A stretch of 49,729 bases of DNA from Candidatus Woesearchaeota archaeon (GTDB taxonomy: Archaea; Nanobdellota; Nanobdellia; Woesearchaeales; CALCXY01), in NCBI GenBank assembly GCA_937906345.1, contig CALCXY010000035.1, positions 1 to 49,729 on the forward strand, in the 5' to 3' direction. A model generated the notes under the pieces. That model saw nothing but the letters and a program-made list of their open reading frames with translations, was not told where the DNA came from and did not search any database. This document shows positions 40,706 to 48,396 of this stretch, in pieces (within the stretch, counting starts at the first letter, position 1; every line of letters begins with the position of its first letter). The translations under genes were made by a program, and so were the position numbers.

Positions 40706-40960
40706 ATGACTTCAATGAGTATAACTGTGAATAAATACACTAGCAAGGTTTTAGGTGTAATAAAGGAAAAATTTGACTTAAAAGACAAAGCTGCAGCTTT
40801 AGATAAATTCGCTGATATGTATGGAGAGGAATTTGTTGAAAAGGAAGTTAAAGAGGAAGTTGTACAAGAGATTATAGATTCTTGTGAAACTCACATTAAA
40901 AAGCACGGGCATCGTAAAATGAATATTAAAGAGTTAGATAAGCTTTGTGGCCTAGAATGA
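40706..40960 (+). CDS. Antitoxin-like protein (DUF2683 type)
   Basis: 84 residues. N-terminal strand MSITVNKYTSKVLGVIKEKF then helices with charged residues, typical of ribbon-helix-helix DNA-binding antitoxins of the archaeal DUF2683 type. A Lys/Glu-rich C-terminal tail would wrap the toxin. The stop overlaps the toxin's ATG (ATGA). The phased ATCAT array in its promoter suggests that it represses its own operon. Pairing with a RelE-like toxin makes the call firm, though its own motifs are weak. Confidence 0.75.
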   Translation: MTSMSITVNKYTSKVLGVIKEKFDLKDKAAALDKFADMYGEEFVEKEVKEEVVQEIIDSCETHIKKHGHRKMNIKELDKLCGLE

Positions 40961-41235
40961 GTTTTGATTTTGATATAACAGATGAACTTAAGTTAATAAT
41001 TAGGAAACTGAGGAATAAAGATAAAGTTAGGCTTATTATTCTTAATAAAAAAATTAAGGAAATAATCGAGAATGATATTCAATCTATTGATAGATACAAA
41101 AATTTAAGACATGCATTAAGTGATTATAAGAGAGTGCATATAGACAAAAGATTTGTATTACTCTTTAAAGTGGATAAAGAGAAAAATCACATATTATTTT
41201 CTAAGTTAAAGCATCATGATGAGGTTTACAGATGA
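40957..41235 (+). CDS. RelE/ParE-superfamily toxin
   Basis: 92 residues from ATG 40957. The core NLRHALSDYKRVHIDKRFVL followed by LFKVDKEKNHILFSKLKHHDEVYR fits archaeal RelE-type mRNA interferases, with the basic and His residues expected near the active site at the end. The toxin would cut mRNA on the ribosome unless the antitoxin binds it. It overlaps the antitoxin gene by four bases, and its last bases overlap the dph2 start. Confidence 0.85.
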   Translation: MSFDFDITDELKLIIRKLRNKDKVRLIILNKKIKEIIENDIQSIDRYKNLRHALSDYKRVHIDKRFVLLFKVDKEKNHILFSKLKHHDEVYR

Positions 41236-42227
41236 ACAGATTTAATTTTGAGCTGGAAAAAGTAATTCAAGAAATTAAACAAAAACAAGCTAAAAAAGTG
41301 CTTTTGCAATTTCCTGAAGGTATTAAGTTAGAAGCGTCTTCTATTGTTAAAAAACTAGAAAGTGAAACAGCGTGTGAATGTATTGTTTCTGGAGAAACAT
41401 GCTGGGGAGGATGTGATATTGATATTAATGAAGCAAAATCTGTAAAAGCAGATTTAATTGTTCATTTTGGACACGCACCATTTATTAAAATAAATTTCCC
41501 AATACTCTATGTGCCTTTATATGATTCTAAAAATCTTATTCCACTTATTAAAAAATCATTAAAATCAATTGAGAAATTTAAAAATATTGGATTAATCAGT
41601 TCAATTCAACATATGGATCAAATTGAAAAGATCAAACAATATTTTGAAGATAAAGGCAAAATAATAAAGATTCCTAGTGCTAAAGGCTATGCACACCTCT
41701 CAGGACATGTAATTGGATGCGAGTTTAGTGGAATTAAATCAATTAAGAAAAATATTGATGCTGTTATTGTTTTAGGCAATCAATTCCATGGTTTAGGTGC
41801 TGCTTTAGCTGTAACTGATAAACCTGTTTTGTTAATTGATACGTATAATAATGATATCATATCAATGGATGAACAACGTAATAAGTTTATCAAGCAAAGA
41901 GGAGCTTCCATTGAAAGAATTAAAAGAAGTAAAAAAATAGGAATTATAGTTGGATTAAAACCAGGGCAGCAATTTGGTTTACCTAATGTGATCAAAAAAG
42001 GCCTGGAAAAAATAGGAAAACAAGTTAGTATTATTACAATGAGGGAAATGACTCCAGAAAAAATTTACAATTTTTATGATATTGAAGGTTTTGTAGAATT
42101 AGCTTGTCCAAGAATAGCACTTGATGATTATGGAAAGTATAATAAACCAATAATTACTTTTAAGGAAGCTATGGTTGTTATTGGAAAGAAAAAGTGGGTG
42201 AATTTGTTGGATAGTGGGTTTTTGTGA
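41232..42227 (+). CDS. dph2: Diphthamide biosynthesis radical enzyme Dph2
   Basis: 331 residues. Dph2 makes a 3-amino-3-carboxypropyl radical from SAM and adds it to a His of elongation factor 2. Three widely separated Cys for the 4Fe-4S cluster are visible: SGETCWGGCD near residue 58, VIGCEFSG near 165 and ELACPRIALDD near 290. Blocks such as QFPEGIKL, HFGHAPF and LKPGQQFGLPN also match. It is an archaeal-eukaryotic enzyme, marking the host. It overlaps the toxin gene by four bases; the link is probably only positional. Confidence 0.93.
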   Translation: MNRFNFELEKVIQEIKQKQAKKVLLQFPEGIKLEASSIVKKLESETACECIVSGETCWGGCDIDINEAKSVKADLIVHFGHAPFIKINFPILYVPLYDSKNLIPLIKKSLKSIEKFKNIGLISSIQHMDQIEKIKQYFEDKGKIIKIPSAKGYAHLSGHVIGCEFSGIKSIKKNIDAVIVLGNQFHGLGAALAVTDKPVLLIDTYNNDIISMDEQRNKFIKQRGASIERIKRSKKIGIIVGLKPGQQFGLPNVIKKGLEKIGKQVSIITMREMTPEKIYNFYDIEGFVELACPRIALDDYGKYNKPIITFKEAMVVIGKKKWVNLLDSGFL

Positions 42228-42236
42228 TAAGCTAAA

Positions 42237-42283
42237 TTTAATTTCTATCTCCCCGCCCAAGGTAAGGGGAGATAGAAATTAAA
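42237..42283. repeat. Perfect 18 bp inverted repeat with 11-base loop
   Basis: 42237-42254 and 42266-42283 are exact reverse complements, enclosing GCCCAAGGTAA. The GC-rich top of the stem (CTCCCC/GGGGAG) stands out in AT-rich sequence. It follows the dph2 stop by nine bases. No T-run follows on either strand, so it is not a classic intrinsic terminator; a stable RNA end or small element is possible. The loop shares GCCCAAGG with the 18.3/28.8 kb repeat, which may be chance. Confidence 0.7.
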
Positions 42284-42364
42284 GAGAAGTATGTTCAAAA
42301 AAATGTATGTGAACTTGGCGCCGAAACTAAAAAAGTATTAAATTAAATAATTGAGGTGAACATT

Positions 42365-42913
42365 GTGAATAAAACAAACATATTCGGATTATTCTTTGTT
42401 CTATTTTTAATTAGCTGCACAACTGTTCAAGAATCTCAACCTACTAGTATTGAAACAGGTTCATCTGATGAAACAAATACTGATTTAGATTGGCGTGATT
42501 ATCCTCTTAATGATATTAATTCAGGTGAAGATTTTAAAATTAGTGATTTTAAAGGACAAAAAATATTATTAGAGAGTTTTGCTGTGTGGTGTCCTACTTG
42601 CACAAAACAACAAAGAGTTTTTCAAGAATTAATTAAAGAAGGTGATGAGACAATACATATTAGTTTAGATACTGATCCAAACGAAGATGCATCTTTAGTA
42701 AAAGAACATACAACACAAAATGGATTTAGTTGGAGATATGTAATAACCCCAGCTACTATGACAAAATCATTAATCAATGAATTTGGGATTAGTGTTGTTA
42801 ATGCCCCAAGTGCACCTGTTATTTTAGTGTGTGAGGATCAATCAGCTCGGTTATTAAAAAGAGGATTAAAAGACAGTGGAGAAATAAAAGATGAGGTAGC
42901 AAAGGGATGTTAA
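42365..42913 (+). CDS. TlpA/ResA-like thioredoxin-fold lipoprotein
   Basis: About 182 residues from GTG 42365, behind GAGGTGA at 42353-42359 (GTG 42356 lies inside that site). The signal peptide ends LFLISC, a lipobox. After a Ser/Thr-rich linker comes a ResA-like thioredoxin domain: ISDFKGQKILLESFAVWCPTCTKQQ (WCPTC active site), then SLDTDPNED and cis-Pro VNAPSAPVILV. Two late Cys (VCEDQ, KGC) may pair. It would keep exported or haem-binding thiols reduced. The CcdA gene directly follows, one base after its stop, making an isolated electron-delivery pair. Confidence 0.9.
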   Translation: MNKTNIFGLFFVLFLISCTTVQESQPTSIETGSSDETNTDLDWRDYPLNDINSGEDFKISDFKGQKILLESFAVWCPTCTKQQRVFQELIKEGDETIHISLDTDPNEDASLVKEHTTQNGFSWRYVITPATMTKSLINEFGISVVNAPSAPVILVCEDQSARLLKRGLKDSGEIKDEVAKGC

Positions 42914-42914
42914 C

Positions 42915-43595
42915 ATGTTATTAACAGATTTTGGATCATCTTTTGTCTTGGGTTTGCTTACTCCTTTAACAGCAGTATGTGTTTTACCTCTTTATCCAGG
43001 ATTTTTAGCTTATCTTTCTAATCAATTATCTGGTGCAGATGAAGCTGAGAGTAAACGATTGCCATTTTTAATTGGAATTGTGATTACTTTAGGAGTTTTA
43101 CTCTTTATGCTTTTGCTTGGAATTATTTTTACAACAGTTCTTCAAGTTTCATTAACTAAGGTTATTAATATTGTAAGTTCAATAGCTTTTGGATTGCTTG
43201 GTGTAATTAGTTTGTTTTTGATATTTAATGTAGACTTTAGTAGGATTCTACCTAAAATGAATGCCCCCATTGGGAAAAACCCATTAAAAAGTGCGTTTTT
43301 CTTTGGTTTCTTTTTTGGAGCTATAATCATACCATGTAATCCTGGATTTATAGCTGCTTTTTTTGCGAGGAGTTTATTAATTGATAGTGTTGTAGGGAAT
43401 TTACTCAACTTTTTAATGTTTGGACTTGGGATTGCTTTTCCATTATTAGTTTTTGCCTTGATATCAAGTGCAAAGAGTCAAGTAATTATATCATGGTTAA
43501 CTAAAAGGAAAAGAGCTATTAATTTAATTGCTGGAATTTTTATGTTGATCATATCTCTTTATTATCTTATTTTTGTTTTTAAGATATTTGGGTGA
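42915..43595 (+). CDS. ccdA: CcdA-type membrane electron carrier
   Basis: 226 residues, six membrane helices, close to the minimal bacterial CcdA. Reactive Cys are in LGLLTPLTAVCVLPLYPGFLAYL and GAIIIPCNPGFIAAFFARS. It transfers reducing equivalents from a cytoplasmic thioredoxin to the neighbouring TlpA-like lipoprotein. It is one of three CcdA-type domains in the window (with 13293-15851 and 21543-22520), but it belongs to a different subgroup, with CNPGF instead of CIGP. Its end overlaps a convergent gene by 17 bases. Confidence 0.9.
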   Translation: MLLTDFGSSFVLGLLTPLTAVCVLPLYPGFLAYLSNQLSGADEAESKRLPFLIGIVITLGVLLFMLLLGIIFTTVLQVSLTKVINIVSSIAFGLLGVISLFLIFNVDFSRILPKMNAPIGKNPLKSAFFFGFFFGAIIIPCNPGFIAAFFARSLLIDSVVGNLLNFLMFGLGIAFPLLVFALISSAKSQVIISWLTKRKRAINLIAGIFMLIISLYYLIFVFKIFG

Positions 43596-44040
43596 GTTTA
43601 TTTATTTTCTCAGCGAGTAAGTCCTTTATGAAATATAACCTCTTAGAGTTATCTGGTTCTGAGAGGTCTTGTAAATAATCCCAATCTCCTTCACAAATTT
43701 TTGGACAGATTGACTCAGCCCACCATCTCATAGTGGATATAGAGTAATCTGTCCTGGAAGAGTATCCTGTTCCTACCCAATTACCATCATGAATTTTCAA
43801 AGCTATATCATACTCTTCACGAACATTTCCATTTGGAAAATGTAATTGAGCAGGTAAAAGTGTAAATAAACCATGTGTATGTTCTCCAATTTTTATTAAA
43901 CTTAAATCAGGATCCCAAACAACTATTGGACGAGTAGAATAGGATTGATCAATAATTTTTTCACAATTTTCTCTTACACTCCTTAGATTCCTAATTAATT
44001 CTAACCTTTTCTCATTTTGAATTGTGTTTTCATCACTCAT
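43579..44040 (-). CDS. Unknown soluble protein
   Basis: 153 residues, no signal or membrane segment. The N-terminal half is helical; the middle reads VVWDPDLSLIKIGEHTHGLFTLLPAQLHFP, then a Trp-rich stretch (STMRWWAESICPKICEGDW). No known motif. The ATG follows GAGGATGG. Its leader shares a 21-base exact repeat with the leader of the upstream gene at 44088. It probably forms an operon with that gene and the small ORF before it. Function unknown. Confidence 0.65.
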   Translation of the reverse strand: MSDENTIQNEKRLELIRNLRSVRENCEKIIDQSYSTRPIVVWDPDLSLIKIGEHTHGLFTLLPAQLHFPNGNVREEYDIALKIHDGNWVGTGYSSRTDYSISTMRWWAESICPKICEGDWDYLQDLSEPDNSKRLYFIKDLLAEKINKLTQIS

Positions 44041-44062
44041 TTTTCCATCCTCTTATTTTAAT

Positions 44063-44083
44063 AATTAAGCAATTTGATAATTA
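44063..44083. repeat. Leader repeat, copy 2
   Basis: Exact copy of the 21 bases at 44838-44858, lying 22 bases before the ATG of the gene at 44040 and just after the stop of the gene at 44088. Sequence around the ribosome site is also similar to the other copy. It points to a local duplication. Confidence 0.75.
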
Positions 44084-44087
44084 TTTT

Positions 44088-44813
44088 CTACAAAGATTCA
44101 TACGAAGATTGCAATGCTTTTGCAATTTGATTTGCTGTTTCCTTGTAATTTTCATCCTGTCTTAATTTATGGGATATTTCCAATTGAATTGAATGATCTG
44201 GAGATCCTTTATGGAATTGAATACCATTCTCCCTACTCCAAGCTGCGAATCTTCTACCAATTGTGACATCCATATCAAGATTTTCCCTTAAAGAACGTCT
44301 TAATTCTTGAGCTAAAATCCTTGAAGTTCTTATAACTCCAGAATTTCTACCTCCTTGAGGATGAGACTTAGCACTTTTTAGTGTATTCTGATGATATTTA
44401 GCACCTATGCCTATATCTACACCAATTTCCTCATCTTTCATACTATGAATGTAGACAACAACAGCGTGTTCTTTATGATCATGCTGTTTTGAAGAGTTTT
44501 TTCTAGCCTCAATACTAAACTCATTGATATGTTTATAAAAATCACTCATAGCATCAATTCTAAATATATTTCCTCTAGGAATATTATTAAAGTCACAAAC
44601 AGGTTTTCTTTGACTTTCAGATCTCACATTATTAGAGGCATTAGTAGGTTTAACATGGCTATCATTAACTACCAGGGAACTATTTAGTAAATTAGCAATT
44701 TCTTGAGATATTTCTCCAGATTTGAGATCATCTCCAGCTGCATGCGGGGCTACAATTACATATTTTGAATTACCCTTTGATTTATATCCGAAACTTGTTT
44801 TTTCATTTTTCAT
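44088..44813 (-). CDS. N-formylglutamate amidohydrolase-like protein
   Basis: 241 residues, cytoplasmic. YVIVAPHAAGDD near the start resembles the metal-binding VPHGG-type strand of the N-formylglutamate amidohydrolase / poly-gamma-glutamate hydrolase superfamily. Later VVVYIHSMKD gives a second His and HSIQLEISHKLR the typical C-terminal Glu motif. Overall it looks like a zinc amidohydrolase acting on a glutamate-containing or similar acyl compound; the substrate is not visible. GGAGGAAAA precedes the ATG. It lies between the small ORF at 44840 and the unknown gene at 43579, linked by the leader repeat. Confidence 0.6.
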   Translation of the reverse strand: MKNEKTSFGYKSKGNSKYVIVAPHAAGDDLKSGEISQEIANLLNSSLVVNDSHVKPTNASNNVRSESQRKPVCDFNNIPRGNIFRIDAMSDFYKHINEFSIEARKNSSKQHDHKEHAVVVYIHSMKDEEIGVDIGIGAKYHQNTLKSAKSHPQGGRNSGVIRTSRILAQELRRSLRENLDMDVTIGRRFAAWSRENGIQFHKGSPDHSIQLEISHKLRQDENYKETANQIAKALQSSYESL

Positions 44814-44837
44814 TTTTCCTCCTTATTCTATTTTTTC

Positions 44838-44858
44838 AATTAAGCAATTTGATAATTA
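44838..44858. repeat. Leader repeat, copy 1 (contains the small-ORF stop)
   Basis: Exact 21-base match to 44063-44083. On the reverse strand it encodes the last residues NYQIA of the 36-residue ORF and its stop codon, then leads to the ribosome site of the gene at 44813. The other copy encodes NYQIA in an out-of-frame position. Confidence 0.75.
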
Positions 44859-44950
44859 CCTTGATATTTTGATTTCAACTCTTCCAAAGGTTGGAAGAAT
44901 TTTCTAAGTTCTATTTTTCTTTGTTCTAAAATTTTGGGCATTAGATTCAT
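44840..44950 (-). CDS. Small 36-residue protein
   Basis: ATG at 44950 is preceded by a very good ribosome site GGAGGTGG five bases away. The product begins MNLMPKILEQRKIELRKFF and ends KYQGNYQIA, a short amphipathic, basic helix. Its stop lies 26 bases before the ATG of the amidohydrolase-like gene. It could be a leader peptide that couples translation, or the true first gene of the operon. Short length makes it easy to miss. Function unknown; conservation is unchecked. Confidence 0.55.
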   Translation of the reverse strand: MNLMPKILEQRKIELRKFFQPLEELKSKYQGNYQIA

Positions 44951-45034
44951 TTGTTCCACCTCCATGGACAATACTATTACTATGGGATAGTAAATATATA
45001 AAAATTATGGTCTATTTTTGACCGTTTTATAGAT

Positions 45035-45047
45035 ATATTTATATAAT
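45035..45047 (+). promoter_or_regulatory. TATA box of the Lrp-type regulator gene
   Basis: ATATTTATATAAT about 28 bases before ATG 45069; start of transcription is predicted just before the ATG. The 120-base gap upstream toward the small ORF at 44950 shows nothing else. Confidence 0.45.
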
Positions 45048-45068
45048 ATTACATATTATGGTTAATTT

Positions 45069-46058
45069 ATGAAGAAAATTAAGCTTGATTTGACTGATAA
45101 GAAAATACTTGCTGAATTGGATAAAAATTGCAGAATATCTACTACTCAGCTTGCCAAAAAAGTCCAAAAATCAAGAGAAGCTGTTAAGTATAGGATTGAA
45201 CAGCTCCAAAAAAAAGGAATAATAACTGGTTTTATCACTTCTATTAATCCTCACAAATTTGGATTTTATATGTTTAAAATTTATCTGAAACTAGAAAATA
45301 TTCCAAATGAAAGGGAAAAATTCTTTGACAGCCTTAAAAAAAATAAAGATGTATATTGGATGGGTATATCTGATGGAGTTTTTGATGTAGTGTTTGCAAT
45401 TTTAGCAAAAAATAATACTGAATATTTTGAGAAGATTAATACCTTATTATCACAATGGAAACATCTCATTATTAGCAAGGTTTTAGGTGCTATGGTGGAT
45501 ACTAAACAATACAATAAAAAATTTTTTACTAATGATAAAGAAGGAATTTATGTAACTTTCGGAGGAGAAGTTGAAAAGAATGATGTGGATGAGTTAGATA
45601 AACAAATTCTGCATGTTCTTGCTAATAATGCTAGAATTCCTTTGGCTGAGCTTTCCAGGAATGTAAATTCTAGTATTGAAATAGTAAGAGGAAGAATAAA
45701 AAAACTTGAAATAAAGGGAATAATCTTAAATTATCGATTAGCTGTGGATTTTAATAAATTAGGTTTAGAATTTTACAAACTTATTATTTATTTTAAATCA
45801 TTATCAAAAGAGGATGAACAATCCCTATCTGAATGGATGAGAATTAACCCTAATGCACTTTACTATATTCGAAGTCTCGCACCATGGGAGGTGGAATTTG
45901 AGTTTGCAGTTGAGAATTATCAAGAATTTAATACCATTGTAAATGAATTAAGAAAAAAGTTTCCCCATGTAATACGTAATTATGAACACCTCATTATGAT
46001 ATATGAAACATGGATGCCTGCTTATAATCAGATTTTAGAAACTAAAAAATTAATTTGA
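45069..46058 (+). CDS. Double Lrp/AsnC-type transcription regulator
   Basis: 329 residues holding two complete Lrp units in tandem. Each has an HTH domain (LDLTDKKILAELDKNCRIST with SREAVKYRIEQLQKKGII; then VDELDKQILHVLANNARIP with SIEIVRGRIKKLEIKGII) and a ligand-type RAM-like strand region. The two halves are diverged copies. Such fusions would act as obligate pseudo-dimers with two different half-site readers. No target is shown by the sequence. A plausible autogenous site lies in the promoter, but none is clear. Confidence 0.88.
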   Translation: MKKIKLDLTDKKILAELDKNCRISTTQLAKKVQKSREAVKYRIEQLQKKGIITGFITSINPHKFGFYMFKIYLKLENIPNEREKFFDSLKKNKDVYWMGISDGVFDVVFAILAKNNTEYFEKINTLLSQWKHLIISKVLGAMVDTKQYNKKFFTNDKEGIYVTFGGEVEKNDVDELDKQILHVLANNARIPLAELSRNVNSSIEIVRGRIKKLEIKGIILNYRLAVDFNKLGLEFYKLIIYFKSLSKEDEQSLSEWMRINPNALYYIRSLAPWEVEFEFAVENYQEFNTIVNELRKKFPHVIRNYEHLIMIYETWMPAYNQILETKKLI

Positions 46059-46122
46059 CATGCAAATTTAATTTTGACTAAGAAAAGGAACTTATAAAAA
46101 GGTTAAAACCTTAAAAAATAAA

Positions 46123-47148
46123 ATGAAAATGAATTATTGGGTTTATATTCTCATTGGGGTAAGTATTTTTTTAGTAGCTTGCACCCCAGCACAAACTTCT
46201 ACTACAAAAGAAAAAACATCACCTTTTGCATCTGGAGTAGAAACAGTAACTAATTTTGATGCAACTCCAATAAAAGACAGGCCAATTCAAACAACTTCTG
46301 ATGGAACTAAATATTTAATTAATCCAAGTAAAATAAGAGGAGGCGGTCCTCCAAAAGATGGTATTCCTAGTATTGATAATCCTATTTATGTAACAGTTGA
46401 TGAAGCTGATGAATGGATTGAAGATAATGAATTGGTTTTAGTTATGATTCATAAAGGTGTAAAAAGAGTTTATCCTTTACAAATATTAGTATGGCATGAA
46501 ATTGTTAATGATTTTATTGCTAATGATCCTATCTTAATAACATATTGTCCTTTATGTGGCTCTGGAATTGCTTATGAAAGAACTATTAATGGAGAAACAG
46601 TAGAGTTTGGAACATCTGGAAAATTGTATAATTCCAATTTGGTTATGTATGATAGAAAAACAGATACCTATTGGAGTCAAATAGATGGAGTAGCAATTGT
46701 TGGTGAATTAACTGGAATGGAATTAATTGAATTATCAATTGATACTGTAACTTGGAGAGATTGGAAAAAAGCACATCCAGACTCAGAAGTATTGAGTCAA
46801 GAAACTGGTTTTAGCAGACAGTATGGTAGAGATCCTTATGGGAATTATTACGAAGATAGTTTTTTAATCTTCCCTGTTGATAATGAAGATGATAGTGTTC
46901 ATCCTAAGACTGTTATTTTTGGAATAGAAGTAGGAGATACATTTAAGGCATACAGAGAAGATGATTTATTACAAACCCCTATAATTACTGATGTTGTTAA
47001 TGATGTTAATGTAAAAGTTGAGAGAGACGAAGCTGGAATTGTTTCTATTACCAATACAGATACTGGTGAAGAAATTGTTAAAGAAAGGGATTTTTGGTTT
47101 GCCTGGTATGCTTTTCATCCTGAGACTGAGTTGTATGGGAATTCTTAA
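46123..47148 (+). CDS. DUF3179 lipoprotein
   Basis: 341 residues with a lipobox signal peptide (ending FLVAC) and a DUF3179 domain over most of the length. Hallmarks are LVMIHKGVKRVYPLQILVWHEIVND, YCPLCGSGIAYER (CPLCG motif), TSGKLYNSNLVMYDR, and a C-terminal FWFAWYAFHPETELY. Function of the family is unknown; it is common in archaea and bacteria on the cell surface. The Cys pair suggests metal or thiol chemistry. TATA-like CTTATAAAAAGG at 46091-46102 gives a leaderless start; ATG 46129 is an alternative. Another Lgt substrate. Confidence 0.9.
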   Translation: MKMNYWVYILIGVSIFLVACTPAQTSTTKEKTSPFASGVETVTNFDATPIKDRPIQTTSDGTKYLINPSKIRGGGPPKDGIPSIDNPIYVTVDEADEWIEDNELVLVMIHKGVKRVYPLQILVWHEIVNDFIANDPILITYCPLCGSGIAYERTINGETVEFGTSGKLYNSNLVMYDRKTDTYWSQIDGVAIVGELTGMELIELSIDTVTWRDWKKAHPDSEVLSQETGFSRQYGRDPYGNYYEDSFLIFPVDNEDDSVHPKTVIFGIEVGDTFKAYREDDLLQTPIITDVVNDVNVKVERDEAGIVSITNTDTGEEIVKERDFWFAWYAFHPETELYGNS

Positions 47149-47168
47149 GATCAATTTATATTAATGCT

Positions 47169-47300
47169 AAACCTAGCAACAAGGATGAGTTTGCTCGTGT
47201 AGAGGGAATTTCCCTACGTAGTGGGGAAATTTCCTTTACGAGCAAGGGCAAATTCCAAAGGAATTTGACCGTAAACGAATCCCTTGTTGTTGCTGGGTTT
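47169..47300. repeat. Branched inverted-repeat element (three-way junction)
   Basis: The ends pair: AACCTAGCAACAAGG (47169-47183) with CCCTTGTTGTTGCTGGGTT (47281-47299). Inside are two hairpins: 47193-47244, closed by GCTCGT/ACGAGC with an inner run of GGGAA/TTTCC pairing, and 47249-47267 (CAAATTCC/GGAATTTG around AAA). The fold would be a three-way junction. It fills the 239-base gap between two genes and is not coding. It could be a small transposable element or a structured RNA. Confidence 0.65.
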
Positions 47301-47353
47301 TAATGAAAAAACAAAATATAATTTAATTAAAACATTATATTATTTATGTAGCA

Positions 47354-47363
47354 ACATTTAAAT
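47354..47363 (+). promoter_or_regulatory. TATA box for the gene at 47387
   Basis: CATTTAAATA lies about 28 bases before ATG 47387, giving a leaderless transcript. It is the only regulatory signal I see between the branched repeat and the gene. Confidence 0.45.
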
Positions 47364-47386
47364 AATACTATTTCTCATAGTAAGTA

Positions 47387-47692
47387 ATGAAAAAAGAATC
47401 TGATTCCAAATACATTACTTTGTATGCAGGAATCATTAGTGTGTTTTTCCTATTTTTTATTGTATGGTCTGTTATGGGAACAACCCCAAATATAGATCCT
47501 GTTGGTAAAAGTTATGTTTCACCTTGTTTACTTTCAAAAGTAAAAACAGAGGTTTATCAAAAAAAATCACAAGAAAGTTTTAATAAATTCCAAACTTCAA
47601 ATAGAGCTCATGATTATCAAAATTATTTAGACTATTTAGATTTAAGTTTAGAGCAGGATGAGATTGCAAAACAATGTGGAGGTAAACTATGA
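47387..47692 (+). CDS. Small membrane-anchored protein, unknown
   Basis: 101 residues. Residues about 10-30 are a membrane helix (ITLYAGIISVFFLFFIVWSVMG); the outer part is helical with two Cys (SPCLLSK near residue 46 and KQCGGKL at the end). No domain is recognised. The last bases overlap the next start (ATGA), so it is transcribed together with the histone-fold gene, an odd pairing of a membrane protein and a chromatin protein. Confidence 0.65.
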   Translation: MKKESDSKYITLYAGIISVFFLFFIVWSVMGTTPNIDPVGKSYVSPCLLSKVKTEVYQKKSQESFNKFQTSNRAHDYQNYLDYLDLSLEQDEIAKQCGGKL

Positions 47693-47862
47693 TAATTGTA
47701 AAAGCTAAGATTAAAGAATTTGCAAAAGTAAATGAAAAATCTTTGAATGTTGCAGGAGATGTGGCTGAAAAATTAAATAATAAGGTTGCTACATTAATTA
47801 AACAAGCTAGTATGAGAGCAAAAGAAAATGGTAGAAATACTTTAATGGCTAAGGATTTTTAA
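47689..47862 (+). CDS. Histone-fold protein (DUF1931-like)
   Basis: 57 residues. The sequence VKAKIKEFAKVNEKSLNVAG, then DVAEKLNNKVATLIKQASMRA and KENGRNTLMAKDF, follows the helix-strand-helix plan of the archaeal histone fold, with the final RxTLMAKDF matching the RKTVMPRDL-type end of DUF1931 proteins. It is about half the length of a doubled DUF1931 protein and similar to one histone unit. It may bind DNA as a dimer. The ATG overlaps the previous stop and the end overlaps the convergent gene at 47859. Easily missed because it is short. Confidence 0.75.
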   Translation: MIIVKAKIKEFAKVNEKSLNVAGDVAEKLNNKVATLIKQASMRAKENGRNTLMAKDF

Positions 47863-48395
47863 GAAACTTGAGTTTTCATCATATCTATTTTTCCTTGGAG
47901 CATTTGAATTTTAACTTTATTGGCACGTTTATGTTTGCTTAAACGTTTTAATTTATTTTCTAAAGCTATTAATCTTTTTGAAACACTTGTATCTTCTGAT
48001 CCTAAACTATCTCCTTTAATTTTTTGCTCTAATTCTTTTACTCGTTTACTTCGTAATTTTCTTCCATCAAGATATTTCCCTAATTTATTATCAAGAAGTT
48101 CAATTCGTGAATGTAATTTACTATTATAGGTTTCATCATCAAACACGTGTTTAATAATTGTTCTTTCTTTTTCTAAAGCAATTGCGATTTTATCTTCTAA
48201 TTCTGCTAGTTGTTCTGAAAAATCTTTTTTATGCTCTTTTTTAGAAGCTATTTTTTTTAATTTTTTTAAATGATCTTTTAAATTAATAATAGCGTATTCA
48301 CGTTCTTCATATTTTTTAAAAGCAAAGATAGTATGCTTAAAAAAAATACTCATAATATCTTTATCTACATCAGAAAATGATTCTGGTTCTATCAT
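47859..48395 (-). CDS. Coiled-coil protein, unknown
   Basis: 178 residues from ATG 48395 (MIEPESFSDVDKD), one base after the stop of the gene upstream. Almost entirely helical, with long charged heptad stretches (KKLKKIASKKEHKKDFSEQL, ALENKLKRLSKHKRANKVKI). No signal peptide. It pairs with the gene at 48397, also coiled coil, and the two probably interact. The arrangement next to the rRNA promoter looks typical of related archaeal genomes, but that is from memory. Function unknown. Confidence 0.7.
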   Translation of the reverse strand: MIEPESFSDVDKDIMSIFFKHTIFAFKKYEEREYAIINLKDHLKKLKKIASKKEHKKDFSEQLAELEDKIAIALEKERTIIKHVFDDETYNSKLHSRIELLDNKLGKYLDGRKLRSKRVKELEQKIKGDSLGSEDTSVSKRLIALENKLKRLSKHKRANKVKIQMLQGKIDMMKTQVS

Positions 48396-48396
48396 T

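Noticed and set aside
42237-42283. Intrinsic terminator after dph2
   Set aside because: The stem is perfect but neither side has an oligo-T tract, so it does not fit bacterial-type or archaeal terminators.
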